Origin: JAGGAG01 sp031402225
GTDB lineage: Bacteria > Gemmatimonadota > Gemmatimonadetes > Gemmatimonadales > GWC2-71-9
Length of the DNA stretch: 19,124 nucleotides
Direction of reading: 5' to 3'
Assembly: GCA_031402225.1 (NCBI GenBank)
Contig: JANNSD010000088.1
Span: 1-19,124 of the forward strand
Positions 7,729 through 14,674 of this stretch are shown piece after piece. Within the stretch, counting starts at the first letter, position 1; each line of letters starts with the position of its first letter. The notes below the pieces were generated by a model. It was not told the origin of the DNA, searched no databases, and saw only the letters and a program-made list of their open reading frames with translations. The translations under genes were made by a program, and so were the position numbers.

Positions 7729-8878
7729 CGATACCGGTTGCCTCGTCGTACACCCGGCCGCGCCACTCCACGCGCCGGGTGCCCCGCCAGGCTGAACGGG
7801 CCATGATCCACAGGAACATGCTCGCGCCAAGCGGATAGATGAGCCCGTACCACGCCGGCACCTGCATGCCGAAGCTGATCAGCGACCAGAAGAGCAGCGA
7901 CAGCACGGTCGCAATCGCGGCGGGTACCAGCAGGGGCGTGGCGTATCCGAGCGCGGTGGCGGCGAGCACCAATGGTGGCGCCAGCCAGAAGACCGCATTG
8001 AGCGCCATGCCGATCGGCGCCAGGAAGCGGAGCACCGGATTGCGACCGAATGAAATCCGGGACCCGATGAACACGTTCTTGGACCATCCCTCGATCAGCT
8101 GCTGGAGGTTCTGGTACATCCGCGTTTCCATCTGGTCGTACGCAAAGGCGAAGTAGAGCTTTTTCCCCAGCCCCACGACGCGCTGTGCCATCGCGAGGTC
8201 CTCCACCACCTCGCCCCGCACCGCCGCATGCCCACCGATGGCGTCGTAGCTCGCCCGGGCGAACATCATGAACTGGCCGTTGGCGATGACGCCCCATGGC
8301 CTGGTGGCGGCATTGACGCTGTCGGGATGGTACCGCAAGCCGAGCATCACCCAGACCTGCGGCATGATGACACGTTCCCAGAAGCTGATCACCAGTTGCT
8401 TTGGGGCGACCGTCAGCAGGTCGGCCTTCGTTTGCCGGAGCATCGACACGGCGCGCGACACCAGGTCAGGCTGATGCTTGGTGTCGGCGTCGGTGAAGAG
8501 CAGCACGTCGCCGGTCGCCGCGTCCGCGCCCTGCTGGCACGCCCAGGGCTTGCCGTACCAGCCGCGGGGCAGGGCACGCCCTTCCACCAGGCGGAGGCGG
8601 GCGTCGGTGCTGGCCATCGCCGCCACCTTGCGGGCGGTGTCGTCGGTGGAACGGTCGTCCACCACGATGACTTCGAGCGGGGTGTGCGACGACGCCAGCA
8701 CCGATCGGAGCACCGTCTCGATCTGGCTGGATTCGTTGCGCGCGGGGATAATGACGCTGACGCTCACGCCGTTGACCGGCGGCACGTCACTGAGGCTCGG
8801 CTTGGTACGCGCCAGGCGCACCAGGCCGAACAGGGGCGCCACCCAGGGTAGCGCCGTGAGCCACGCCACCATGGACAT
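7688..8878 (-). CDS. Membrane-associated family 2 glycosyltransferase (CrtQ/HpnB-like)
   Basis: 396 residues. The GT-A fold motifs are visible: SVIIPARNES (41-50), VDDRSTDDT (73-81), the metal-binding TDAD (129-132), catalytic VVEDLAMAQ (224-232) and QLIEGWSKN (260-268). An N-terminal hydrophobic segment (about 5-22) and three C-terminal membrane segments (about 285-312, 314-338 and 340-362) place it at the inner membrane with a cytoplasmic active site. The pattern is that of glycosyltransferases acting on isoprenoid lipids such as carotenoids or hopanoids (CrtQ, CruC, HpnB). The lipid acceptor is inference, since no carotenoid or hopanoid gene lies in the window. The ATG overlaps the stop of the upstream gene by one base (TGATG), so the two are translationally coupled. 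The 3' end overlaps the exported-protein gene by 41 bases, tail to tail. Confidence 0.92.
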   Translation of the reverse strand: MSMVAWLTALPWVAPLFGLVRLARTKPSLSDVPPVNGVSVSVIIPARNESSQIETVLRSVLASSHTPLEVIVVDDRSTDDTARKVAAMASTDARLRLVEGRALPRGWYGKPWACQQGADAATGDVLLFTDADTKHQPDLVSRAVSMLRQTKADLLTVAPKQLVISFWERVIMPQVWVMLGLRYHPDSVNAATRPWGVIANGQFMMFARASYDAIGGHAAVRGEVVEDLAMAQRVVGLGKKLYFAFAYDQMETRMYQNLQQLIEGWSKNVFIGSRISFGRNPVLRFLAPIGMALNAVFWLAPPLVLAATALGYATPLLVPAAIATVLSLLFWSLISFGMQVPAWYGLIYPLGASMFLWIMARSAWRGTRRVEWRGRVYDEATGIATEPALPSSPAQE

Positions 8879-9438
8879 CAGCGGTGCTGTGACAGGGCGG
8901 CGAGTTCGCCTTCGAGTTGGGTGAGGTGCCGGTCGATCTCCTCGAGATCGTGCTCGGCGTCGTCGGCCACCGGCACGCCGTTGCGGGCGAAGAGGGTGGC
9001 GACCAGGGCGTCGGTATAACCCACCACCGCGGTGGCGATGCCGTGATCGACGAGCCGGTTGAGCCGGAGCATGATGGCGAGGGCCTGACGTGGCCGGAGG
9101 GTGGTGACGATGGGCGCCAGGCGCAGGGTCAGGATGTCACGAAGGTGGTGCAGTTCCTCCACCACTTCACCCGCGGCGAGCCCGCGCATCGAACCGATGC
9201 GACCGTACTGCTCGCAAGCCTTGATCCAGATGGGCGTGATTTCGCGGCGAAACGGCCCGACACTCTGGCCGGAGAGGTCAATGAGCAGGCGGAATTCCCG
9301 CACGACCACTTGCCGGGGAATCATGCCCGTGGCCGACAACTTGTCCTCGAGGCGGCAGGACCAGTCGGCGATCAATGCGTCCCGGGATTCGGCGATGACC
9401 CGGCCAGCTGCCAACAGCGCAGGCTGCGATGCGCGCAG
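8878..9438 (-). CDS. RsbRD N-terminal-domain-like helical protein
   Basis: 186 residues from a proposed CTG start at 9438, or 178 residues from a TTG at 9414. The protein is almost entirely helical, with RVIAESRDALIADWSCRLE near the start and a segment EVVEELHHLRDILTLRLAP, followed by an acidic, coiled-coil-like tail. This resembles the RsbRD N-terminal domain found in stress-signalling RsbR paralogues and in front of other regulators, but the STAS output domain is absent. It would therefore be a stand-alone sensor or partner. A perfect AAGGAGGT lies 4 bases before the CTG and too far from the TTG, so CTG is the better start. It is coupled through TGATG to the downstream glycosyltransferase gene, suggesting a regulatory or shared membrane-lipid role (inference). 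The family call is moderate; the coding call is strong. Confidence 0.75.
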   Translation of the reverse strand: MRASQPALLAAGRVIAESRDALIADWSCRLEDKLSATGMIPRQVVVREFRLLIDLSGQSVGPFRREITPIWIKACEQYGRIGSMRGLAAGEVVEELHHLRDILTLRLAPIVTTLRPRQALAIMLRLNRLVDHGIATAVVGYTDALVATLFARNGVPVADDAEHDLEEIDRHLTQLEGELAALSQHR

Positions 9439-9442
9439 GGCG

Positions 9443-9450
9443 ACCTCCTT
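9443..9450 (-). promoter_or_regulatory. Perfect Shine-Dalgarno AAGGAGGT deciding a CTG start
   Basis: The minus strand reads AAGGAGGT at 9450-9443, fully complementary to the usual 16S rRNA 3' end. The bases CGCC then separate it from an in-frame CTG (9438-9436). The nearest ATG upstream (at about 9461) is out of frame, and the in-frame TTG at 9414 is 28 bases away. Confidence 0.6.
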
Positions 9451-9469
9451 GGATGGCGCATCGGCAATC

Positions 9470-9475
9470 TATATT
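9470..9475 (+). promoter_or_regulatory. Possible -10 element giving a near-leaderless ldcA transcript
   Basis: TATATT ends 5 bases before the ATG at 9481 and is an AT-rich island in GC-rich sequence. TTGGAT at 9449-9454 could be a poor -35 with a 15-base spacer. Transcription would start about at the start codon, and no Shine-Dalgarno is present. Assigned by eye from consensus only. Confidence 0.35.
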
Positions 9476-9480
9476 GGCTC

Positions 9481-10446
9481 ATGACCCGATCAAAGCATGT
9501 CACCCGCCCTCCGCGTCTCGCGTCGGGCGCGCGCGTTGCCATCGTGGCACCGTCCGGCCCGTGCCTGGAGCAGGATGACGTCACCCGCTCGCTCGAGCTG
9601 TGCCGCGCGCTCGGACTGGACGTCGTGTTCGGCGCGCATGTCCGCGACCGGCTTGGCTATCTTGCCGGTAGCGATGCCGATCGCCTGTCCGACCTGAACG
9701 CCGCCCTGCGTGACCCCGCCATCGACGCTGTCTGGTGCATCCGTGGCGGCTACGGCATGACCCGCATCCTGCACGAGGTGGACTTCGAGGCGCTGCGGCG
9801 GCAACCCAAGGCGATCATCGGGTTCTCCGACATCACGGCACTCCTGCACGCGGCGCACGGCGAGACCGGCATCGTCACCTTCCATGGACCGACGGCGCGT
9901 CACCCGATGCCCGAGTTCAGCCTCCGGCACTTCGACGAGGTCCTGAGGAATGCGGAACCGGCGGGTCGGCTGGAGCGACTGGCACCGCCGGCGGGTGTGC
10001 TGGCCCCACGCACGAATCGCATCGTGACGCTCCGCCCCGGTGTGGCCGAAGGACCGCTGCTCGGCGGCAACCTTTCGCTGCTGCAGTGCCTCATCGGCAC
10101 GAAGTACTTCCCCGATTTCAGCGGGGCCATCCTTTTCCTCGAGGATGTGGGCGAGGCGCTCTATCGCGTGGATCGCATGCTTGCGCACCTGCGCGCGGTG
10201 GGCGCGTTCACGCACCTGGCCGGTGTGCTGGTGGGACGCTTCACCGAGATGCGGCGGGAAACCGGCGACGGGGCCTTCGGCTTCGACGAGGTGCTGGAGC
10301 AGTACTTCGGCCCGCTTGGCGTGCCGGTGGCCTACGGCTTTCCGGTGGGCCATGTCGACGAACAGTGGACGCTGCCGCTCGGTGTGCGCGCACGGTTCGA
10401 TGCCACCAGCGGCGAGGTCGACCTGCTGGAGGCAGCGGTAAGCTGA
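9481..10446 (+). CDS. ldcA: LD-carboxypeptidase (peptidase family S66)
   Basis: 321 residues, the normal length for muramoyl-tetrapeptide carboxypeptidase, a cytoplasmic serine peptidase that removes the terminal D-Ala from tetrapeptides during murein recycling. The S66 features are clear: ARVAIVAPSGP near the start, IRGGYGMTRIL (87-97), the catalytic Ser116 in IIGFSD, Glu221 in LFLEDVGE and His291 in GHVDEQWTLPLG. These match the Ser-Glu-His triad known for P. aeruginosa LdcA. There is no signal peptide. The start is the ATG at 9481; the frame is open far upstream (to 8917), but that part is antisense to the RsbRD-like gene. It is the first gene of a trio, and its TGA shares one base with the next ATG (TGATG). 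A microcin-C-immunity (MccF) function is an alternative in this family but less likely here. Confidence 0.93.
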   Translation: MTRSKHVTRPPRLASGARVAIVAPSGPCLEQDDVTRSLELCRALGLDVVFGAHVRDRLGYLAGSDADRLSDLNAALRDPAIDAVWCIRGGYGMTRILHEVDFEALRRQPKAIIGFSDITALLHAAHGETGIVTFHGPTARHPMPEFSLRHFDEVLRNAEPAGRLERLAPPAGVLAPRTNRIVTLRPGVAEGPLLGGNLSLLQCLIGTKYFPDFSGAILFLEDVGEALYRVDRMLAHLRAVGAFTHLAGVLVGRFTEMRRETGDGAFGFDEVLEQYFGPLGVPVAYGFPVGHVDEQWTLPLGVRARFDATSGEVDLLEAAVS

Positions 10447-11282
10447 TGGCGACGCCGACGCTGACATCGCACGAGTTGCCGGGTGTGCTCGGCCCGATCC
10501 ACATCGACGTACGAGCGGGTGGCCGCGACATGCCCCGGCCGGCGGTGGTAATCGTGCACGGGTTCAAGGGCTTCAAGGACTGGGGGATGTTCCCGCCGCT
10601 CGCCGAGCGACTGGCGCGCGCCGGCTTCGTGGCGGTGAGCCTCAACTTGAGCGGCGCGGGCGTCGATGCGGCAGGGACCTTCGCGTTTCCCGAGCGATTC
10701 GGGCACGACACCATCAGCGCCGCCCTCGAGGACCTGGAGCGGGTGCTCGACGCCCTCTCCGCGGGCACGCTGGCGGTGGCACCGCCGTCGAGCATCGGCC
10801 TGCTGGGGCATTCGCGGGGCGGTGGCGTGGTGGTCCTCACGGCGGCGCACGACCCCCGCGTCACGACGCTGGTCACCTGGGCGGCGATCTCGCACGTGAA
10901 TCGCTGGCCCGCCGATGTGGTGGCGCAGTGGCGAAAGGCGGGCCGGCATGACGTCGTCAACGCCCGGACCGGCCAGGTCCTGCCGCTCTACCCCGACGTG
11001 CTCGACGACAACGAGCGAAACGCCGACCGGCTCGATATCCTCGCGGCAGCCGGGCGCCTCACGGTGCCGTGGCTGCTGGTCCATGGGGACGCCGACGAGG
11101 CGGTGCCACTCGCGGAGGGTGAGCAGCTCGCGGCGCTGGCGCGGCATCCGGCCAGCCGGCACGAGTGGATCGCGGGCGGGCAACACACCTTCGGGGCGCG
11201 CCATCCATGGGCCGGCAGCACACCCGAGCTGGAGCGGGCGTTCGCGGCGAGCGTCGCGTGGTTCGCGCGGTATCTCACGTGA
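10446..11282 (+). CDS. Alpha/beta hydrolase (dienelactone hydrolase-like / serine aminopeptidase-like)
   Basis: 278 residues with a complete alpha/beta-hydrolase fold. The oxyanion region is HGFKGFKDWG (38-47), the nucleophile Ser123 lies in GHSRGG, the acid is probably Asp217 in HGDADEAVP, and His247 is in GGQHTFG. HGFKGFKDWGMFP is typical of a bacterial subfamily of uncharacterised hydrolases annotated near dienelactone hydrolases. No signal peptide or membrane segment is seen, so it is probably cytoplasmic. Its ATG overlaps the ldcA stop by one base and its own stop overlaps the GTG of the next gene by four, so all three are probably translated from one mRNA. The substrate (ester, peptide or other) cannot be inferred from the sequence. 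Confidence 0.9.
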   Translation: MATPTLTSHELPGVLGPIHIDVRAGGRDMPRPAVVIVHGFKGFKDWGMFPPLAERLARAGFVAVSLNLSGAGVDAAGTFAFPERFGHDTISAALEDLERVLDALSAGTLAVAPPSSIGLLGHSRGGGVVVLTAAHDPRVTTLVTWAAISHVNRWPADVVAQWRKAGRHDVVNARTGQVLPLYPDVLDDNERNADRLDILAAAGRLTVPWLLVHGDADEAVPLAEGEQLAALARHPASRHEWIAGGQHTFGARHPWAGSTPELERAFAASVAWFARYLT

Positions 11283-12121
11283 GCGATCGTGTTGCGGTCG
11301 TCACCGGCGCCAACCGGGGCATCGGGCGGGCGATCGCCGAGGGCGTCGCCCGGGCCGGGTTCCGCACGGTGCTGGTGTGCCGCCGGCGCGAGGATGGCGA
11401 GCGCGCCATGGAGGAGATCGCCTCGCGCACCGGCCATCAGGCGCTGGAGGTGCTGACCGCTGACTTTGCGAGCCTGACTGACGTACGCCGGCTTGGCGAC
11501 GAGATCGTTGCGCGCTTCCCGGCGGTGCATGTGCTGGTGAACAACGCGGCGAGCGCGCAAAAGCAGCGCAGGGAGAGCGTGGACGGCATCGAGCTGACCC
11601 TGGCCGTGAATCACCTGGCGCCGTTCGAGCTGACCCGGCGATTGCTGCCGGCGCTCGAACGGGGCGCGCCGTCTCGCGTGGTCACCGTGTCGTCGGAGGC
11701 CCAGCAGGGCATGAAGCTTGACCTCGATGACCTGCAGAATGTCCGGCGACGCTACGGGGGCGTGCGGGCGTACGGCGAGAGCAAGCTCATGAACGTGCTC
11801 TTTACGCGGGAACTGGCGCGGCGCACGGCCGGTACCGGCGTCACCGCCACCTGCTGCCATCCGGGGGTCATCGCCACGAAGCTGGTGCTCGACTACCTGC
11901 CCGGCCTGCTGCGGCCGCTGGTCGGGGCCATGGCGGGAACGCCGGCCAAGGGGGCTGACACCCCCATCTGGCTTGCCACGTCGCCCGAGGTGGAAGGTGC
12001 CACGGGCGGCTACTACATCAAGCGCCGCGTCGCCAAGGTGAATCGGCTGGCCGACGATCCCGACCTGGCCCGGCGGCTCTGGGAAGCGAGCGAAGCGCTG
12101 GTGTCCCGCGGTACTGCCTGA
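11279..12121 (+). CDS. Short-chain dehydrogenase/reductase (retinol dehydrogenase-like)
   Basis: 280 residues of a classical SDR. The nucleotide-binding motif is TGANRGIG (9-16), with ADF at 61-63, NNAAS (88-92) in place of the usual NNAG, and structural Asn111. The catalytic residues are Ser139 in VTVSSEA and Tyr165 and Lys169 in YGESK. CRRRED after the second strand suggests NADP preference, because basic residues sit where NAD enzymes have Asp. The C-terminus has the long substrate-loop region typical of retinol-dehydrogenase/WW-oxidoreductase-like SDRs. The GTG at 11279 overlaps the hydrolase stop (GTGA), which fixes the start, and no ATG fits better. Third gene of the coupled trio. The substrate is unknown; the pairing with a hydrolase suggests sequential steps on a lipid or carbonyl compound (inference). 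Confidence 0.93.
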   Translation: MSDRVAVVTGANRGIGRAIAEGVARAGFRTVLVCRRREDGERAMEEIASRTGHQALEVLTADFASLTDVRRLGDEIVARFPAVHVLVNNAASAQKQRRESVDGIELTLAVNHLAPFELTRRLLPALERGAPSRVVTVSSEAQQGMKLDLDDLQNVRRRYGGVRAYGESKLMNVLFTRELARRTAGTGVTATCCHPGVIATKLVLDYLPGLLRPLVGAMAGTPAKGADTPIWLATSPEVEGATGGYYIKRRVAKVNRLADDPDLARRLWEASEALVSRGTA

Positions 12122-12125
12122 GGCG

Positions 12126-13091
12126 CTAGCTACCGAGCTCGATCACGCCGATGCGGCCCGTTCCACTCAGCGCCAGCCAGATCCGGCGCCTCGGCGCGTC
12201 CGTCACCATGTGGCGCACGACGGCACCCTTGGTGGGAATCAGCAGGAGCGTGGACTTCTCCGTCTTCGGGTCGAACCGGGTCATCGCGTCGCCCCTCGCG
12301 TTGTTGTACCAGATCCCGCCGTCCGGGCCGATGGCAATGCCGTAGGGTCCCTCGCCCGGGAACAGCGCTGCCCACTCGCGCACCTTCGACGTCGCCGGAT
12401 TGAGTGCGCCGAGGAAGCCGCGGGCATAGTCGGTGTACCAGACGATGCCGTCGGCACTCACCTGAAGCCGGCGTGGGCGCGCGCCCTGCGGGAGGGAAAA
12501 CTCCGTCATTGCCCCGCTCGCGGTGTCGACCCGACCCAGCTTGTTGGTGCCGAGGAGCGCGATCCAGATGTGACCATCAGGCGCCGACACGATGCCGTAG
12601 GGAATGGAGCTGGCGGTGGGGCTGGTGAAGTGCCGCACCCGTCCCGTGGCGGGATCGAGGCGACCGTAGCTGTTGTTGTTGGCATCGGTGTACCACACCG
12701 CGCCGCCGGCCCAGATCGGGGTGTGCGGTTTGGCGGTTTCAGCGGGCAGCGCGTATTCGGTGATTTCCTTCGAGACCGGATCGAGCCGACCGATGATGCC
12801 GGTGCGCTGCGCGGTGTACCAGACGCCGCCGTCGGGAGCCACCTCGATGCCGTGCGGTCCCGAGCCCGGCGTCGGGGTGGCGTAGTCCGTGATGATCCCG
12901 GTGGCCGGATCGAGCCGCCCGATGTAACTGTTGGTCTGGTCGGTATACCACACGATACCGTCGGCGCCAACCGCGGGATCGTGCGGGAAGTTCCCGGGCC
13001 TCGCCAGGACATACTCGGTGAGGACAGGCTCGGCCGCTGGGGCGGGGATGGTACCAGCGAGTGCAACGAGGAGCGCGGTGCGAACCACCAT
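12126..13091 (-). CDS. Exported Vgb-like (streptogramin B lyase-like) beta-propeller
   Basis: 321 residues. The signal peptide is short (MVVRTALLVALAGTIPAPAA, cleavage near residue 20), so the protein is exported. The rest consists of about seven repeats of the Vgb type, each with a DG-x-x-WYT-like strand followed by GRLDPATG-like turns; examples are at 44-64, 87-107, 131-148, 172-189, 213-233 and 256-276. The family includes virginiamycin B lyase, but most members are not antibiotic lyases. Here the usual WFTE strand ends read WYTD, WYTA, WIAL or WYNN, so the catalytic Glu/His pair of true Vgb is not obvious, and I would not call it a resistance gene. The ATG at 13091 has GGGGGA 4 bases upstream. 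It is convergent with the SDR gene (4 bases between stops) and divergent from the Nudix gene. A role in binding or as a carbohydrate or ester lyase is open. Confidence 0.88.
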   Translation of the reverse strand: MVVRTALLVALAGTIPAPAAEPVLTEYVLARPGNFPHDPAVGADGIVWYTDQTNSYIGRLDPATGIITDYATPTPGSGPHGIEVAPDGGVWYTAQRTGIIGRLDPVSKEITEYALPAETAKPHTPIWAGGAVWYTDANNNSYGRLDPATGRVRHFTSPTASSIPYGIVSAPDGHIWIALLGTNKLGRVDTASGAMTEFSLPQGARPRRLQVSADGIVWYTDYARGFLGALNPATSKVREWAALFPGEGPYGIAIGPDGGIWYNNARGDAMTRFDPKTEKSTLLLIPTKGAVVRHMVTDAPRRRIWLALSGTGRIGVIELGS

Positions 13092-13163
13092 GATGTCCCC
13101 CAGTGACGTGAATGGCGTGAGTCTGTGCCCCTACGGTGTCCGCGATCGAGGGGTTCCAGCTCG

Positions 13164-13727
13164 ATGAGTGACCTGATCACCAGGCTGCTCGATCGTCGCT
13201 TCGTGCGGCCCCCGGTGCAAGTGGAGCCGGCCCCGGTGCTGCGCTGGGCAGCGGTGGCGGTGGTGCTGGTGCCCGATCCCGATGCCCTGCTGCTGGTGCG
13301 TCGAGCGGAGCGCCCGGGCGATCCCTGGTCGGGCCAGATGGCGCTGCCCGGCGGCCGCCGCGAGGGCGACGAAGATCTCCTGTTCACCGCCATAAGGGAA
13401 ACCGGGGAAGAGGTCGGCCTGGTGCTTCCACCGGAAGCGCTCGTCGGCGTCCTCGATGACATGGCACCACGCACCCCGGTGCTGCCACCGATTGCGGTGC
13501 GCCCCTATGTGTTCCGCCTGCCGCGCCGCGCTTCGGTCGAACGGATCAGCGAGGAGATCGCGGCTACACACTGGGTACCGCTGGCCAACCTGCTCAATGA
13601 AGAGTTCTACGCGAACGCCGACGTCGTGGTGCGCTCCCAGCCGCTGCGGGTGCCGGCGTTCCGGCTGGAGGAAGGGACGGTGTGGGGGATGACGGAGCGG
13701 ATATTGAGCGACTTGCTCAAGTCGTGA
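13164..13727 (+). CDS. Nudix hydrolase, CoA diphosphatase-type
   Basis: 187 residues. The Nudix box is G64-x5-E70-x7-R78-E79-T80-x-E82-E83-x-G85-L86, complete except that Thr80 replaces the usual hydrophobic residue. It is preceded by PWSGQMALPGGRRE; the GQ-x-x-x-PGG context is characteristic of the CoA pyrophosphatase group (NudL, PCD1), which splits CoA or acyl-CoA into phosphopantetheine and 3',5'-ADP. Cytoplasmic, with no signal peptide. I chose the ATG at 13164 because it puts MSDLITRLLDRRF at the start, with GAGGGG about 10 bases upstream. The frame extends to 13125, but those residues look non-native. The stop lies in the first copy of an 8-bp tandem repeat shared with the convergent BtuF-like gene. 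Substrate assignment is by family only. Confidence 0.9.
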   Translation: MSDLITRLLDRRFVRPPVQVEPAPVLRWAAVAVVLVPDPDALLLVRRAERPGDPWSGQMALPGGRREGDEDLLFTAIRETGEEVGLVLPPEALVGVLDDMAPRTPVLPPIAVRPYVFRLPRRASVERISEEIAATHWVPLANLLNEEFYANADVVVRSQPLRVPAFRLEEGTVWGMTERILSDLLKS

Positions 13728-13769
13728 GGACGTGAGGACTATGACGTGAGGACGTGAGGACGTGAGGAC
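13724..13769. repeat. 8-bp tandem repeat GTGAGGAC, five copies, between and within convergent gene ends
   Basis: Copies lie at 13724, 13732, 13746, 13754 and 13762; a 6-base TATGAC separates the first two from the last three. The Nudix stop codon (13725-13727) is inside the first copy and the BtuF-like stop (13741-13739) straddles the spacer. Read on the minus strand, the array encodes the last residues of the BtuF-like protein, so it has probably grown into both gene ends. Confidence 0.9.
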
Positions 13770-14644
13770 GTGAAGAAAGCAGAGAGCAGTTCGAGGCTAT
13801 CGACGAGCCGTGGGCCGGGGCGGCTCAGGTAGGCGCTACCGTCGATGACGTGAACCCGGCCATTCCGCACTGCTGGAATGTCGGAAATACCCGGCAACGC
13901 CAGGAACGCGGGCATCTCCTGCATCGTCCGCTCGACATCGAAGCCGCAGCAGGCGATCACCAGCACGTCGGGCGCCGCCGCCAGTAATTCCTCCAGCGAC
14001 ATCATACGGCTGCGTTCTCCCGCAGTGGCAATCACCTCCACTCCTCCGGCGAGGCGCACCAGCCCGGGCGTCCAGTGCCCGCAGGTGAAGAGCGGGTCGA
14101 GCCACTCGAGCACCACTACCCTCGGCCGTTCGCTGGTCTCCGCGGCACGCGCGGCACGCGCGGCACGCGCGGCCACGCTGGCTACGCGGGACCGAAGCGC
14201 GGCGAGCACTTCCCGCGCTCGCGTGTCGCACGCCGTGGCGCCGCCCACCTGGATGATGCAGTCGAACACCTGCTCCAGCGTCATCGGCTCGAGGTTCACC
14301 ACCCGCGGCTGTCCCGGCAGGCTGCACGCCGCCGCCTGCACCTCGGCCTCCGACACGGCGCAGACATCGCAGAGCGCCTGGGTCACCAGCAGGTCGGGCC
14401 GCAGGCCCTCGAGCATCGGGAGGTCGAGCGAGTAGAGTGCCTTCCCCGTCTTCAGGCGCTCGCGCACGAGTGCATCGATGGCGCTGCTGCTGGCGTCGCC
14501 CGGGATCAGTGTGCGCGTGACCCGGGGAAGTCTCCGCACCGACGGCGGGTAGTCGCACTCGTGCGTAACGCCGACGAGCGAGTCCTCGAGGCCGAGGGCA
14601 CAGACGATTTCGGTGGCGGACGGCAGGAGAGACACGATGCGCAA
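13739..14644 (-). CDS. BtuF-like cobalamin-binding protein without signal peptide
   Basis: 301 residues of the periplasmic-binding-protein-2 fold (BtuF/FecB type). It begins MRIVSLLPSATEIVCALGL and contains VGVTHECDYP (24-33), LVTQALCDVCAVS (86-98), ACCGFD and GHWTPGLV, the pattern of the widespread subfamily annotated as cobalamin-binding protein. That subfamily, like this member, lacks a signal peptide, so it may act in the cytoplasm rather than as an ABC transporter's binding protein. No permease or ATPase gene follows. The start is a TTG at 14644 with GGAG 8 bases upstream. The gene lies 30 bases after the TonB receptor stop, in the same operon. Two oddities: an Ala-Ala-Arg repeat at about 158-168, encoded by a 9-bp tandem repeat, and a C-terminal tail RPHVLTS encoded by the 8-bp repeat array. 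Corrinoid binding is inferred from the family. Confidence 0.88.
   Translation of the reverse strand: MRIVSLLPSATEIVCALGLEDSLVGVTHECDYPPSVRRLPRVTRTLIPGDASSSAIDALVRERLKTGKALYSLDLPMLEGLRPDLLVTQALCDVCAVSEAEVQAAACSLPGQPRVVNLEPMTLEQVFDCIIQVGGATACDTRAREVLAALRSRVASVAARAARAARAAETSERPRVVVLEWLDPLFTCGHWTPGLVRLAGGVEVIATAGERSRMMSLEELLAAAPDVLVIACCGFDVERTMQEMPAFLALPGISDIPAVRNGRVHVIDGSAYLSRPGPRLVDSLELLSAFFTSSRPHVLTS
14142..14168. repeat. 9-bp in-frame tandem repeat (GCGGCACGC x3) inside the BtuF-like gene
   Basis: Three exact copies of GCGGCACGC run from 14142 to 14168, with a partial fourth. They encode Ala-Ala-Arg units in the helix joining the two lobes of the binding protein. Because the unit is a multiple of three, copy changes would only alter the length of this helix. 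Confidence 0.85.
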
Positions 14645-14674
14645 CGGGGACTCCGCTCTCGGGATGGACGCAAC

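Noticed and set aside
8917..9480. Upstream extension of the ldcA frame
   Set aside because: It is antisense to the RsbRD-like gene, and the S66 family begins at the ATG at 9481.
13724..13769. CRISPR array
   Set aside because: The units are 8-bp head-to-tail repeats without unique spacers, and no cas genes are present.
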